NCBI RefSeq assembly: GCF_002776525.5
Contig: NC_045441.1
Location: 111,254,325-111,318,324 of the forward strand
DNA from: Piliocolobus tephrosceles
Taxonomy: Eukaryota; Chordata; Mammalia; Primates; Cercopithecidae
Direction: 5' to 3'
DNA length: 64,000 nucleotides
The position numbers and the translations under genes are program-made. Below the pieces are notes generated by a model, which ran no database searches, was not told where the DNA came from, and was given only the letters and a program-made list of their open reading frames with translations. Below, piece by piece: positions 1-11,846 of this stretch. How positions within the stretch are numbered: position 1 is the first letter of the stretch; every line of letters begins with the position of its first letter.

Positions 1-639
1 TAATGAAAACATAAGAATCTTATCCAGATAGTGATGAAGTAGTAAAAAAAAAAAAAAAAAAAAATTAATGTGAACATTTCAAAAGGACACAGGATTTAAT
101 TACAAAGGAGTTATGAATGGCCAACCGTTCAAAATTTGAGCAACAAATTGAGTAATGATAGAAAGGGCATGTATACCTTAGAATAAAATAAGTATTTATG
201 AATATATTTATGAATATAAATGCAGATCGACAGATGTGAAATGGGGAGAAGAAACATCTCTTAGATAGAATTTCAATTTCAAAATGTAGAATAAATAATG
301 GAAATAGAAAACATAATGGTAACAACTATCGTGGATGCTAATCAGTGATGGAAGCTAAAATCAGTGGATGAAAATATAATGAGAAATAAGATATTTACCT
401 AGTCACAAGAATCATCCCAAGAGATTACTACAAAGGGTAAAATGATAACTATGTATAGGAAAAAATCTAACTGGCATTGCTTTAACCAAATGATCAAAGT
501 TAGTACTACCAGTAACAAGATAAATTGACATAATTTATCTATTGATAAGATGAACTGAGAATGTTAAAGTAGCACTTCTGTTTTATACTGGCCAAAATGC
601 ATAGCCACAGTTTAAACATGAGAAAACATTAAAAAAAAT
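1..639. other. Unassigned AT-rich stretch with A21 tract
   Basis: No recognisable gene or repeat body. An uninterrupted run of 21 A at 44-64 could be the poly(A) tail of a retrotransposed element whose body lies mostly outside the window, but the 43 bases before it are too few to name one. An 86-codon minus-strand open frame here is AT-rich and hydrophobic, with no domain, and is taken as chance. Confidence 0.5.
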
Positions 640-1015
640 CCAAATTCAGGGCCATTCTAAAATAATAACTGGAGTGTACCCTTTGGAAGTGTCTAGGTAA
701 TGAAAGACAAAGAACCACAGGTGTGAGGAAATTAATTAGGCATGACAACTAAAGGCAATGTGGAACCTTGTATCGAATCATGGAAAAGAAATAGGATATT
801 AATAGGAAAATAATGAAGTTCAAATACTTTCTGTAAGTTCATTAACAATATTTTATCAATGTTAGTGTCTTAGTTTTAATAATTGTGCTATAAGTATGTA
901 AGATGATAGCATTATGGGAATCTGGTTGAAAGGTATAGCAGGAATGTTTTTATTCTTTTGCAGCTTTCTAAATTTAAAATTATTTAAGAGTAAAAAATTA
1001 CAAATTACAAATAAA
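640..1015 (+). mobile_element. L1M (old LINE-1) 3' end fragment
   Basis: The stretch follows the 3' untranslated region of mammalian-age L1M elements in order: a 'catgacaactaa' block, a 'tatcaatgttagtgtctt' block, 'ttataagtatgtaagatg', a 'gggaatctggttgaaaggta' block, and a closing 'taaaattatttaagag' before an A-rich end. The copy is truncated at its 5' side and heavily mutated. Subfamily (L1MC/L1MD/L1ME) is not resolved. Confidence 0.7.
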
Positions 1016-3347
1016 GTGTTCTAAATTAATACAGAGCTATACCATACACATAAGTTAGGAGACTGAATTTTTATGATGTCTATTCTCACCATGCTGATAT
1101 GTTGTTTCAATAAAATAAAAAACATATCCCAAAGTCTTTTTTTAAAAAAAGATGAGCTGATGTTGAAATTTTTATGAAAATGTAAATAATGTAAAATAGT
1201 CAAATATAGCTTGAAAATTTTTTAAATTATGCTATTTTATTTCAATTTTAGTAGTGGTTATTTGATTAAATGTAATAGCTAAAACTCATCTAACAATTAA
1301 GATCTTTTGTTTTATTGCATTTAAAATATAGTTCAATAAATTCTTAAAAGAAGATACACAAACATCAAAAACATTCAGAGATCAAAAGAAAAATGAGTAA
1401 TTGGAATGCAGTAATGAGTAATTTCACAAACTATTGCAATATATCTTGAAGGAAATATGCAGTATATTTTGAAGGGGAAAAATGTCATGAAGAAAGAAAG
1501 AAGAGCTAAGCACAAATATGAAGGACATTAAAGAAATAAGGAAATTTCTTATAGTTTCATTCTAATCATCTTTAAATGAACAAACAATGTGATGTCAATT
1601 ACAAACAATGTAAATTAACAAAATGTACTTCAAAAAATAGATAACTAAAGCAGAGCATCAGCCAAATTAAAAATGTAGGGGAAGAAAAAAATTCAAAAGT
1701 TGTTTGGTATCATTGTGGATTTTAATAAAGAAATAGTAAAACTTTATTAACAGTGTGGGCAGCTGATCACACACTCCAAGAAGTGCGAAAAAGTAATATG
1801 TGGCCAAAGACAGGAAAATAACTCCTTTTTCTAAAACTTCTTTGAGACCTCTATGTCAACACAATGGTGAGAGACTAAAATTTGAGGATTCTAAATCAAA
1901 TATTTGGAGAACTAAATCTCCATTTATGACAACCATGTTTAAAGCAAGAAGTAAAAAGAAGAGTAAATCATGACAACCTCTTCTTAATCTGTTTTCATTG
2001 AAAGTGAAAGCAGAAGCAGGACAAGAGGAGTCTATTTTTGACACATTACTGCTGCTTAGTCTCAGAGAAAGCAGCATAAGTCCTGTAAAGGCATTCAGAG
2101 CTGTTATCTTAGAGTTAGGAGAAGACTTGGAAGCTATATCAGAGACAATTGAGTCTCCTGTTTATGCTCAGTTAGATTGAAGAGAAAACTCCTTTCATTT
2201 GCTTGACATTTTGCTGTTGGAAAATGCATAGCACTTGGGTTAAGATCCCTGTGCCTGAGTATCTAACACTCAGCGGGGACCTATTAGGCACTTGATAAAC
2301 ACCTACCTTGTGCTTCGTACTAACTATCTCTTGGGACCTCAATTATAAAGTGAAATGCAAATTTATATAAAAGTTTTGTTTGTTTGTTTTTATTTTTGGA
2401 ACCAAAAGTTGTTAAAGGACTTGTAATGGTTTACACACACATACACATCTATGCATTTGTCATTTAATAATCTTTGAAGTCATTGCTAACAAAAGGCTAA
2501 AGACACACTAGCAATTAGTGAGTAGGCTGCAGTAGGTGGTCTTTTCCAGCAACTAAATTTCCTTTGGCACTGTCCTTACTTATCCTTCACACTGGTGATG
2601 GGTTCAGTAGACCCAGTTTCCTCTCACTCAACATGTATTCTCAGTAGGGCAGCAACCTTTCAGACCTGTGTTGTCTTCTTAACAAGCCTCCTGATGATGC
2701 TTCAAAATTGTCTTTTTCTTCCTTAATTTTCTTATTTTGATCAAGATGTATAGATAAGTATCATTAATATGAGTTGGTAAATCATATATTTTTCTATTAA
2801 TTCTCATTTGGATAAATATGGTAAATATTGCCTACTTTATTCTTCTAAGTACATTTAAAATGCTATTCTTCGTAATTCAAATGTATCAAGTGTAAGAAAG
2901 AGGCTGGCTGTCTCCATTGTTCAAAACAGTGTTCAGGGTATTTGCATATCAATTAGACTACTATGTATATCTAAGGTCCAGTTTTTAGCTTTGTAATTTT
3001 AGAAACGTTTTCCCTCTTCCACTTCAAAGCATTTTGATCTTGAGAAATAGAAAAATCTTTGTACCAGAATGTGTCTTTACACATTTATTATGAAACCGGG
3101 TCTGGCAAAAGAATAGATACATGTCATTTACATGGGGCCTTCAATTTTCATGATTAAATCTACTCAAACACCGTAATACAGATCAGAAAGCTTTCTAGTG
3201 AGCATACATTCAAGAAAGAAGACATCTTTCTAATTCTATTATTTTTTTTCCAATAATAGAGCTGTGTAAGTATTTGGATAGATAAAGTCCACTGCCAAAA
3301 ATAACTAAAAGGCTGGATTAAATATTAACTAAATACTACATGACAAA
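1016..3347. other. Unassigned AT-rich stretch
   Basis: No gene or confident repeat. Open frames of 60-73 codons on both strands overlap around 1856-2180 and have no recognisable domain, so they are read as chance. A GTTT-rich run lies near 2375-2395. An ATTTGCAT octamer lies near 2940, which alone means little in AT-rich DNA. Confidence 0.5.
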
Positions 3348-3740
3348 TGCTATGGTTTAAATGTATCTCTCAAAGTTTATGCATTGGAAACTTAATCCAC
3401 AGTGCAACAGTGCTGAGAAGTTGGACCTTTAAGAGATGATTAGGTGATGAGGGTTCTGCTGTCACGAATGGATTAATGCCATTACTGCAGAAGTGTTCTA
3501 GTTATCTGGAGGGCAGGTTCCTCTTGAAAGGATGAGTTCAACCCCTTCCCTCTCTCTTTCTCTCTCACCATGTGATGGCTGCTATCATCCTATGATGTAG
3601 CAAGAAAGTCTTTGCCAGATTCAGCCCCACAATCTTGGATTTCTTGGCCTCCAGAACCATGAGTCAAATAAATTTCTACTGATTATAAATTACCCAGCCT
3701 GTGACATTCTGTTATAGCAGTGCAGAATGAACTAAGACCA
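3348..3740 (+). mobile_element. MaLR-type solo LTR (MLT1/MST-like)
   Basis: The sequence runs from 'tgctatggtttaaatgt' through 'ggaaacttaatccacagtg', 'gatgattaggtgatgaggg', 'gaatggattaatgcc', 'caccatgtgatggctgct', 'tcttggcctccagaaccatg' and 'ataaattacccagcctg' to 'gaactaagacca'. These landmarks are typical of ERVL-MaLR LTRs and give the plus orientation. The start TG and final CA fit LTR termini. No internal retroviral sequence flanks it, so it is a solo LTR. Target duplications are not clear. Confidence 0.8.
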
Positions 3741-5337
3741 CAAGATAACATGAAAGTAATTAATATCCCACTAAAACCATGACATTGCTGACACACTAGT
3801 TAATGAGTACACAAGGAAATTTGAAAGTTGAGATCATGCAGCTTATAAGTGAAAAAAAGTTGGTAAAGCTTGTTACAAATTTGAGAACAATCCTCAAAAT
3901 GCACACTAGTTTACCAATAATAGATTGGGAGGCTTAAAATGATAAATAATATCAAAAAAGCTTAAGAATTTTTGCTTAGGAAACACTAAATCATCTTTCT
4001 TTTCTCTCTAAAGAAAATGGTATTAAAATTATGATATGAAGGGACTATTGAAGACTATATAGCTAAAGTGTAAAAAAATTACAAATGATAAAAGCATGTT
4101 AGAAAAGTAATAAAATTATAAAATTAATAAAACTAATAAAATTATCTTATTTTCCAGATTGTGTGATGTTAATTAGCTTTAAAAATTTTCATTGGTAATT
4201 ATTTTTTTCATTTTTAATAAGTATTCACTCTTTGAATTAATTTTCATTTTGTAATTTTGTGTTACTTTCCTTTAAGAGAACCCCAAATCATACAAGATTT
4301 AGGTCCCACAAAGCCTACAATTCCCCCTGGTACAGCATTAAGAGGAAGTTAGAGATGCAAGGCTACACATTGTAATGCTTACAGGACTTACAATATTACA
4401 TCATAAAAATATGCGCTTGAAACTGTCATTGATATATTATTCAAATGTACTACAGAGACCATGTTTATACCAAATAAAATGTTATTCATTGTAAACTTAA
4501 TTACTCAACATTCTCATAGGACATGTAACATGATTCTTTAAATCTCTTTTTCTCTCCCTTGCTGTCTTTTTCTCGGTATATCTGAAGCTCCAAAAAGTAC
4601 TTTATTATTCAACAAAGATGTATCAGACAGCCAAAGGAAAACTTGCTAAGGAAGTTGCCAAGAACAATTCAACTCTTAGCTGACCACCTAAATTCTGCTA
4701 AACCATCCAGAAGTAGCCACAATGGCAGTGGATATTCAAGGGACCTCCATAAAGAGAATTGGTGGTGTGCCTAGACTTCCCTCACCATAGTGAGGAGAGG
4801 TCTCAGTGAAAATGCTTCATATTTCTTCTGCAATGTAGACACTGCAAGGTGAGTGTTCAACTCTCAACTGACAAATTTAAAGCATCATTATCTACCTGAG
4901 AAAGTCTGAATCAGCTGAAGGAAAGGCTGGTTCAATAAACGAAAGCTGCCCAAATAACATGTTTCTTATAGATCAGATGTTAGAGTCCTCTTTAATAAAG
5001 CTTCAACTGAAAAGGGCTAGAGGATCCTAAGCAAGCTGCCAGAGGAGACGAATTTGCCAATGTTAAGAGAGTTAGAGATGGAAAATTCTCTGTGACAGGA
5101 GGGTCTACGAAACACCCATCTTCAGTAGATTCTGAGTGTTACTCTTGGTAGTAAGTGATACGGTCTTAGAAATGGACTCCCCAGAAGCAACAGGGATAAA
5201 GAAATACTAATGTAATAGAGGACAAATGGCAGCATTCCATTGTCTCAGGCAAGGTGCATGCAATTACCACAATAGGTGACAAGTTTGTGGAATGGCAGTC
5301 AGGGTTGCCTGTTCTGCTGAGAGATAAGGAGAATATT
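3741..5337. other. Unassigned stretch, partly less AT-rich
   Basis: 3741-4560 is AT-rich and featureless. 4560-5330 has a more balanced base composition and looks like an old interspersed element by texture, but I could not match it to a family. No open frame of note. Confidence 0.4.
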
Positions 5338-5395
5338 AAAACAAAAACAAAAACAAAAACAAAAACAAAAACAAAACAACAACAACAAAAAAACC
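5338..5395 (+). repeat. (AAAAAC)n simple repeat with (AAC)n tail
   Basis: Six-base units AAAAAC repeat about seven times, then change to AAC units and an A run. This may be a degenerate poly(A) tail of a retroelement upstream. A 99-codon minus-strand frame crosses it and reads as phenylalanine/valine repeats, which is an artefact of the simple repeat. Confidence 0.9.
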
Positions 5396-5879
5396 CACAG
5401 TGTTCCAAAGCACAACATTGATGTACAGCCAATAAAGACACTGTTTCATTTATACATACAAACAAAATTAAGAATGAATGATCAGAAAATGGAAGACAAT
5501 GCTTTAATAAAAAGTAATGATCTCTTATCAGTTTCCAGCCTCAAACCAGTTATCATACTTGGAACTCATTGACTAAAGGAGAGGCCAGATTCCAAGAAGA
5601 CAGGCCACTGCAACTGTGGGAATTGTCTGTAGAAATGATTACCTAGTTTTTTTCCAAAGAGAGTCTATGACTATTTACTCAGGTAACTGTACACTAGGGA
5701 AATGGGAAATCCAGGGATTTTTTTATTTTTATTTTTATTTTTGCCCTGATGGGCAGAGGGTCAATGTTTTAATTGATAGAAAGGGACCCATAGTATCATC
5801 ATGGCTCATAGCTGAGTTTCTCTACAAAATTTTCTCTGTGTTGAGAGGACCTGCAGGGACAGAGCAAATTGAATAGCTG
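5396..5879. other. Unassigned stretch with (TTTTTA)n
   Basis: Apart from a short TTTTTA run at about 5719-5742 there is no recognisable element. An 86-codon frame (5616-5876) crosses the simple repeat and has no domain; it is treated as chance. Confidence 0.45.
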
Positions 5880-6215
5880 GTCCTTCTGAAGAACATGGAG
5901 ATGCAAACATCTAGCCTACTTTACTCAAGTTTGGCCAACTCTAAAGGGTCATCTCAGTTTCAGGGCTTCCTGTGGGATCAACTGAGGCCTCTGTTGCTAC
6001 TGCATCACAGCTCAGTCTCTCCATCTGCCTAATCCTGCTCCCTTTACTTCTTTGAAAGTGTTTCTGGAGTGTTCCCCAATACATTTCCTACATGCAAATT
6101 TCTGTCTGGGAGCCTTTTACCTGGCAATCTTACCTATGCACCACCCAAGCACCATCCAATGAGAGGGTGTGTCAGTTTTAAACACTGACCAAGCCCAGAG
6201 AGTTCCAACAGCTGC
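5880..6215 (+). mobile_element. Possible decayed LTR-like repeat
   Basis: The block around 'cctgtgggatcaactgagg', 'catcacagctcag', 'gttccccaatacatttcct' and 'tctgtctgggagcc' resembles the 3' part of an old repeated sequence that I have seen in many genomic positions, but I cannot assign the family. Higher GC than its surroundings supports an inserted element. The strand is inferred from that resemblance only. Confidence 0.35.
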
Positions 6216-8404
6216 TTTTTGTTCACCTCATCCTTATTCCATTTCTATGAATTTAGAATTAGCAAACTAGGGGAGTAGAAGATCCAAGTGGAAAAGTAGA
6301 AAATAAAATAAAACTATTGATTCTCTTATTTTGCTCCATATACCATCAGTCTAAAGCAGACCAGAGTTGGGAGAGGGAGAAGTTTTAACTTTAAATATAC
6401 TTAAATTATTGGAATATTGAAACTGTAACAAATATATGAATTACTAAACTGATACTAGTTAGTGAACAAACTGAGCAGAAGACTTTTCAGTATCTGAGAA
6501 TGATCACACAAGCAAAGCATTCGGCCTCAGTGTTCATACCAAGGGCAGGAAAGATTCTCTGAGCAAGAGAAATGAGGACTGTGTTTTTAATTCTTCGCCA
6601 GCACCCAGCTTGTTTCATGTAGTGATGCTCCACTGAAAATAGCCCAAACCAAATGAATAACAAAGCCTGTGCAATTGATTTTAGACTCCTTCCTAAGTCA
6701 TTGATTCGTGTGTACTTTATTTATCCTGGTCTACTTATCAAAAATGATAAGCTGAACTCTTTTTCAAAGTACTTGACCAATGTGAGAAAACCTGACACTT
6801 TTGTAGATAGATTGACACATAGGAAAAATATAAAAATGAATTTTATATCAAACCGTGGAGATAAGGAACAGGTGTTCAAAGGCAATGCTGCCAAAAATAA
6901 AGCCAGCTCAGTGATGTTAAGTGATTTCTACCGTGAAAATTCTTTCCAGAAAGCTGTTCATTTCTTTTATATAATGTTATATTGTTCGAGTTTGGAGAAC
7001 AGTAACAGATTCAGCACTTTGCTTGGCTTATTTTGAAGTCCTACAGAAAATGCATAAAATATTCGTTGAGAACACACAAGGCAAGGCGCTGCTGAAGTGC
7101 TGCTGTTAAGCACCTCAGAAGTATAGGATTCCGAGGGACCTGTGGAGCAAGATGGTGGGAACCTGCTGTAGCTTCACACTTCTGATCCTTTCATTATAGG
7201 TCACAAAGACAACAAAATTATAATTAATGGCTAATATTTGTAGAACCCTGTGCGACTTTATTACACACAAGCTAATGTACTTTTTAGTTAGCAATTACTT
7301 TTGGAGTAAGCAATACTAGAGTCAAGAACCAATTCAGAGAAAATGAGCCACAATAAGGCTTCTCTATACCAAAATTTGGGACTCTGAAAATATTTTTTTT
7401 CTCATTTCACAAACTGAACCCCCTTTCCTGCCTGTGCCAAAATGGCAGTTACTTCCTATGGACACAGAGGTCTGGAAAGGAACAGCAATTATCTGTGTTA
7501 ATGCAAGCCTTATTCTTGCACCTAAAAAAAAAAGTAGAAGATTTAATAATAAAACATTTTCAACCAAATGCTTGAAAATCATTTCAATCATCTACATTTT
7601 CCACGTTGTTTTTGAAAAAAACAAAAAGTTCTTATTTTCAAAGAAAAAAAAATCCCTTATTTCTTCTCATCGATTTTAGCGTTACTAAACTGGTATATGA
7701 GATATAATTAAAAGAACAAGAACAAGGTATGAAATTTAGATCAAAGCAAATAGAGAAATAAACTTGACATATTATTAATTTCTTGCAACCATTTCCCTTG
7801 TTCTTTAACTTTGGTTTTTGAGAATCTGAAATCCTGGAAGAAATGTCAAACTCAATGGAAAGGTTGCTCATTGATTTTGTTAACCATTGTATTCTGTCCT
7901 CAATTCCAATAGAGAGCAAATAGATCTAAATAAAAGAACCAGCTATCTCCTATGCATACTTCTATTTTAATCCATTATACTAGCTTTGAAAAAGGAAATT
8001 GAAAAGTTAAAGAAGATAAATGCTGCAGGTGTTGAATCAGAAGCACAGTCCTCTTTGTGATTCACAATTTGACTCCCTTCTCCTGTGTGTGTTATAAATG
8101 AGTTTAGTTGAAAAGCTTCCATTCAATCCCTAAGTCTTCACTGAAGGAAGAGGAGGAGGTGGCTAAAGGCAATGTGTTTCCTCTGGAGAATCCTCAGCAG
8201 ACTCCACACTGTCTCACAAGGGGTATCAACACTTAATTTCTCGATCTTTAATGCATGAGCCCAAGTCCATCTGTTTAGTTCAGCACATCTATAATTATGA
8301 GCAAAATTTGTTTAAGGGTAAATTTATTTACCAAGTTACTATCTTATTTGTTGGTGTTTTAGCAAGTGTACAATGCTCCCTGTGTCTATGTATCTAAGAT
8401 TATA
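6216..8404. other. Unassigned stretch; one 127-codon frame judged spurious
   Basis: The longest plus-strand open frame of the window lies at 6653-7036. Its translation has no signal, domain or repeat, is rich in residues coded by AT-rich codons, and has no promoter or splice context. It is not called a gene. The rest is AT-rich with A runs near 7528 and 7641. Confidence 0.45.
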
Positions 8405-8660
8405 TGCTTTCAGAATTTTGAATGATGGATAACATAGCAGGGTGATTGTAGTCAATAATATTGTATGTTACAATTCAAAATAACTGAGAGTAAATTTTAA
8501 ATGTCGCACCACAAGAAAAAAAAAAAAGATGAGTAAGCGAGGTGTTAGAAATGTTAAGTAGCTTAATTTAAGTATTTCACATTGTGTACATATATTGAAA
8601 CATCCCATTGTACTACATAAAGGCATACAATGATGATGAGACAATTCAAAACATTAAATA
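8405..8660 (+). mobile_element. L1MA/L1MB-type LINE-1 3' end fragment
   Basis: The landmarks 'gatggataacatagcaggg', 'attgtagtcaataat' and 'aaaataactgagagta' followed by a block ending 'cattgtactacataaagg' follow the 3' untranslated region of L1MA/L1MB elements. An A13 run inside (about 8515-8528) looks like internal slippage. Truncated at the 5' side. Confidence 0.6.
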
Positions 8661-11461
8661 TAGATTAAAAGATAAATGATAGACAATGGAAAACATTCTT
8701 AAAAAAAGGTAATATAATTTTGATTAATAACATTTATATGTGGATCTCTGCAGATGCCAGAGACTCAACAAACAGTACATATGCTCCACAATGCCAAAGA
8801 AGAAAATGAAAACAAAAAACAAAAACAAACAGCTCTCACGGAGTCTTACCAGCTTTAACAAAATTAAAGTTTTTTTCATGTCCATAAATAGTAAGCTTTA
8901 TAGGTTTTAAAAGTTTTATAATCCATTATCACAGAGTTTTCCCATAATACAGTTACATTGCCTTTTGAAAAATTAAAGCTAATATACCTTATAATTCTAC
9001 GGAAATGGTAAGCACAGCTTCCACTTCAGTGATGGCTGACTCCATCCACTTCACACAGTAATTCAAGGTTACTTGCTTGGAAAATTTCACCATTGTTTGG
9101 TTAAAATTTGAAACAGAGTTTTAAAAATTTCATTAAGTGAATTGGTAGAGAAGAAAAAATTCAGTATAAAATTAGAAATGCAGAATGTATGACAAACCAT
9201 ATTCAACTGCATTGCTCCAAGGAAACTTGATAGTCCAATGGTAAGTGTTAGTGTTAGAGTGAAGCAGCAATGCCACCAGCATGGGTAGGTTCGCTCAGAA
9301 CACTTAAATTTAAATTCTTTTCTTATAATTAATTGTTGTGCTACGATTTTATTGATATATCCCTGAAATGCTTTTTATATGGCACTTAAAATATGTGTCC
9401 TGTTTTGGTTATTTGTCCTACAGTTTTGCAAATACATCTGAGTTTAAAAAGAAGGAAACCATCCATCAGTCTGGTTTTGAAGCTGCTCTTGCAATATTAT
9501 GATATAATTTATCCATAATTATATTAATTGTTCCAAATTAACTCAATATTGAACTTCTAAAAGTAATATTAAGTGTGTGTTTTATGGATTTTAAACAATT
9601 ACAACACATTAAGACAGTAAAATTAATTTCTGAAGTATTAAAAATATACCCATATCTACAGGTTCAAAGTGAATTTTAAATATGTAAAATACTGCAATGG
9701 TTTTCTCAAATAAATTAATGGTTTCACATTATATGTATAAGGTACTAATTCTATAAATTCCATAAATATATCTGCACATCTACTTCTATTTTTCTAAATG
9801 TATTATACAGATGGTGTCACTTTATAATAAAGTTCTCAATTAGCTATTAAGCAATACTTATGCAAGGCAGAAAAGTCACTTAATACTTTCACATGTGTTT
9901 TTGACCTGCAAAGTGGGTGTATTAGGCTAAATTCCCTTAAGTTTCTTTAGGGAGTCAATGGTTGAGTCAAAAGATCCCTTCATTTAGTTGTTAATCAACC
10001 AATTAAAGACAACTTTACTTAGATAAACTCAATTTTATCTGCATGATTTCAAATAATGTAATTTGCCTTATCGTTCACTTTTCAAATGAATGTAGGAGAC
10101 ATTACAGATATTTATTACTAATATTTCAGTCTTTCACGGACTGTTTTGTTAATGCGTAGACCGTGTATCCCAGTTGAATTTCTTATCCTTTTCTTAGGTA
10201 GTGAACAAACTGAAACAAAACAAAGTGCAAAAAACATTTTACACTAAGGATTCCCAACAGGAACGAAACCAATCAGTGTGCCCCTTTATTGGAGGAAAAA
10301 TTTCCAAGCCATGAAATGCAACATCTTCGTATAGATTTAAATTTTCTTGCCAGAGTGTTGAACACCTCAGTATTGGTAGTATGAATAAAAAGACTTTTGA
10401 TAGATCAACATTACATTAAAAAACAAAGTAATATAAGCCTGGCTAGCAAGCAGAGTGATAGTTTATATTCTAAAATATGTCACCCTGTATTTCAGTCTAA
10501 TGTAATTTTTCCCCTACCAACAGGATATCATAAAACTGATGATTTTAAAAGTCTGTCACATAAATCTAATTTCACATTTCTTTACTTCTTTTTCCTTTAG
10601 TTCTTATTCTCTCAAACTAGCAGAAGATCTTATAACTCCTTACTGATTTTATAACTGCATAACACATTTTATAAATTACTCTGTAAAATTGCTTGTACAG
10701 TCAGTCTTTGCCCTTGCTGTACCTACAACTCTCTAGATGCTATGTACATTAGTGTCAACAAGTGAAGGTGATCACAGAATGAAATGACAGGCTCTAAAGT
10801 TTAAACTGTTCTAAACACAACTGCATTTCCTAACAGAAATTCATGCTTAAGTAAATTTGAAATTATTAATTTCCAATGACTTTTTTCTTACATTTTAATT
10901 TATTTTATATTTTCATCACATTTATAAGAATTCTTCAATATCAGCATAGTTTTCTAATGGGAAAAAACATAGATAGTGTCACACAGAGAACACATTGATT
11001 TGTATGTGAATACTTTGAGGTCTTTATAAGTAGGGCCAAACAATAGCATGTTACTACACAGTCAACCACAAATCTTCTCTAGTCAGTTTCTCAGCAATGA
11101 AATTGTGACAGCAAGAATCATTATCCAGCCATACAGTGAAGGATTTGTTTATATTAAATTTAATTATTTACTATAAAGAATATTATCACTTTCAATATAA
11201 ATCAAAAGGATAGTTGAGAGGTTTACTTTGTAGAAATCCATATAAAATAGAATACAATTAAATAAGGAATCACATAAATTAATGCCACAAAAGTAAGTTC
11301 AAGTCAGAGGTATGATAAATATTAAGTTGCAAAAATCTTAGTGCTTAATTATATTTAGCTACACCCCTTCTTAAAAACAATAGCAAAGTGAATTTGACAC
11401 ATACTTGACCAAAATGTATTACTAGTTTTTAGTCTGTTATGCTATTTTCACCAGAGTAGCT
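8661..11461. other. Unassigned AT-rich stretch
   Basis: About 2.8 kb without a gene or a repeat I can name. Short A-rich (8806-8830) and T-rich runs only. A 67-codon frame at 10397-10600 has no domain. Very old, diverged repeats may be present but are below what can be read by eye. Confidence 0.45.
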
Positions 11462-11846
11462 TGTTATATTTGTTTGCTAGGGCTGCCTAACAAATACCAC
11501 AGATTGGGTGGCATAAAAACACAAAAATTAATTTTCTCAAAGTTCTAGAGACTAGAAGTCCAAGATCAAAGTGTCAGCAGGATTGGCTTCTCCTGAGACC
11601 ACTGTCCTTGACTTGCAGACTGCCTTCATGCAATGTCCTTACTTGGCATTTTTTTTCTGTTTGCCTGTGCATCCTTGGTATGTCTTCCTCTTCTTACAAG
11701 GATGCCTATCATGTTAGATTAGGGACTCACCCTCATGACCTAATTTAACCTTAATTACCTCTTCAAAGTTCCTGTCTCCAAATACAGTCTTGTTGTGGTT
11801 TAGGACTTCTACACACGAATTCTGGGAAACACAATTCAATCCATAA
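11462..11846 (-). mobile_element. MLT1-type MaLR solo LTR
   Basis: Read on the plus strand it has the antisense landmarks of MLT1 LTRs: 'gtttgctagggctgcc', 'accacagattgggtggc', 'ctagaagtccaagatcaa', 'ctcaccctcatgaccta', 'caattcaatccataa'. No internal retroviral sequence flanks it. Divergence is high, in keeping with an insertion older than the primates. Confidence 0.8.

Noticed and set aside
2940..2950. ATTTGCAT octamer as an immunoglobulin-type promoter element
   Set aside because: An 8-base AT-rich motif is expected many times by chance in this window, and there is no gene next to it.
6653..7036. 127-codon plus-strand open frame, the longest plus-strand frame in the window
   Set aside because: No domain, signal or repeat in the translation, no supporting splice or promoter context, and length within what chance gives in 64 kb.
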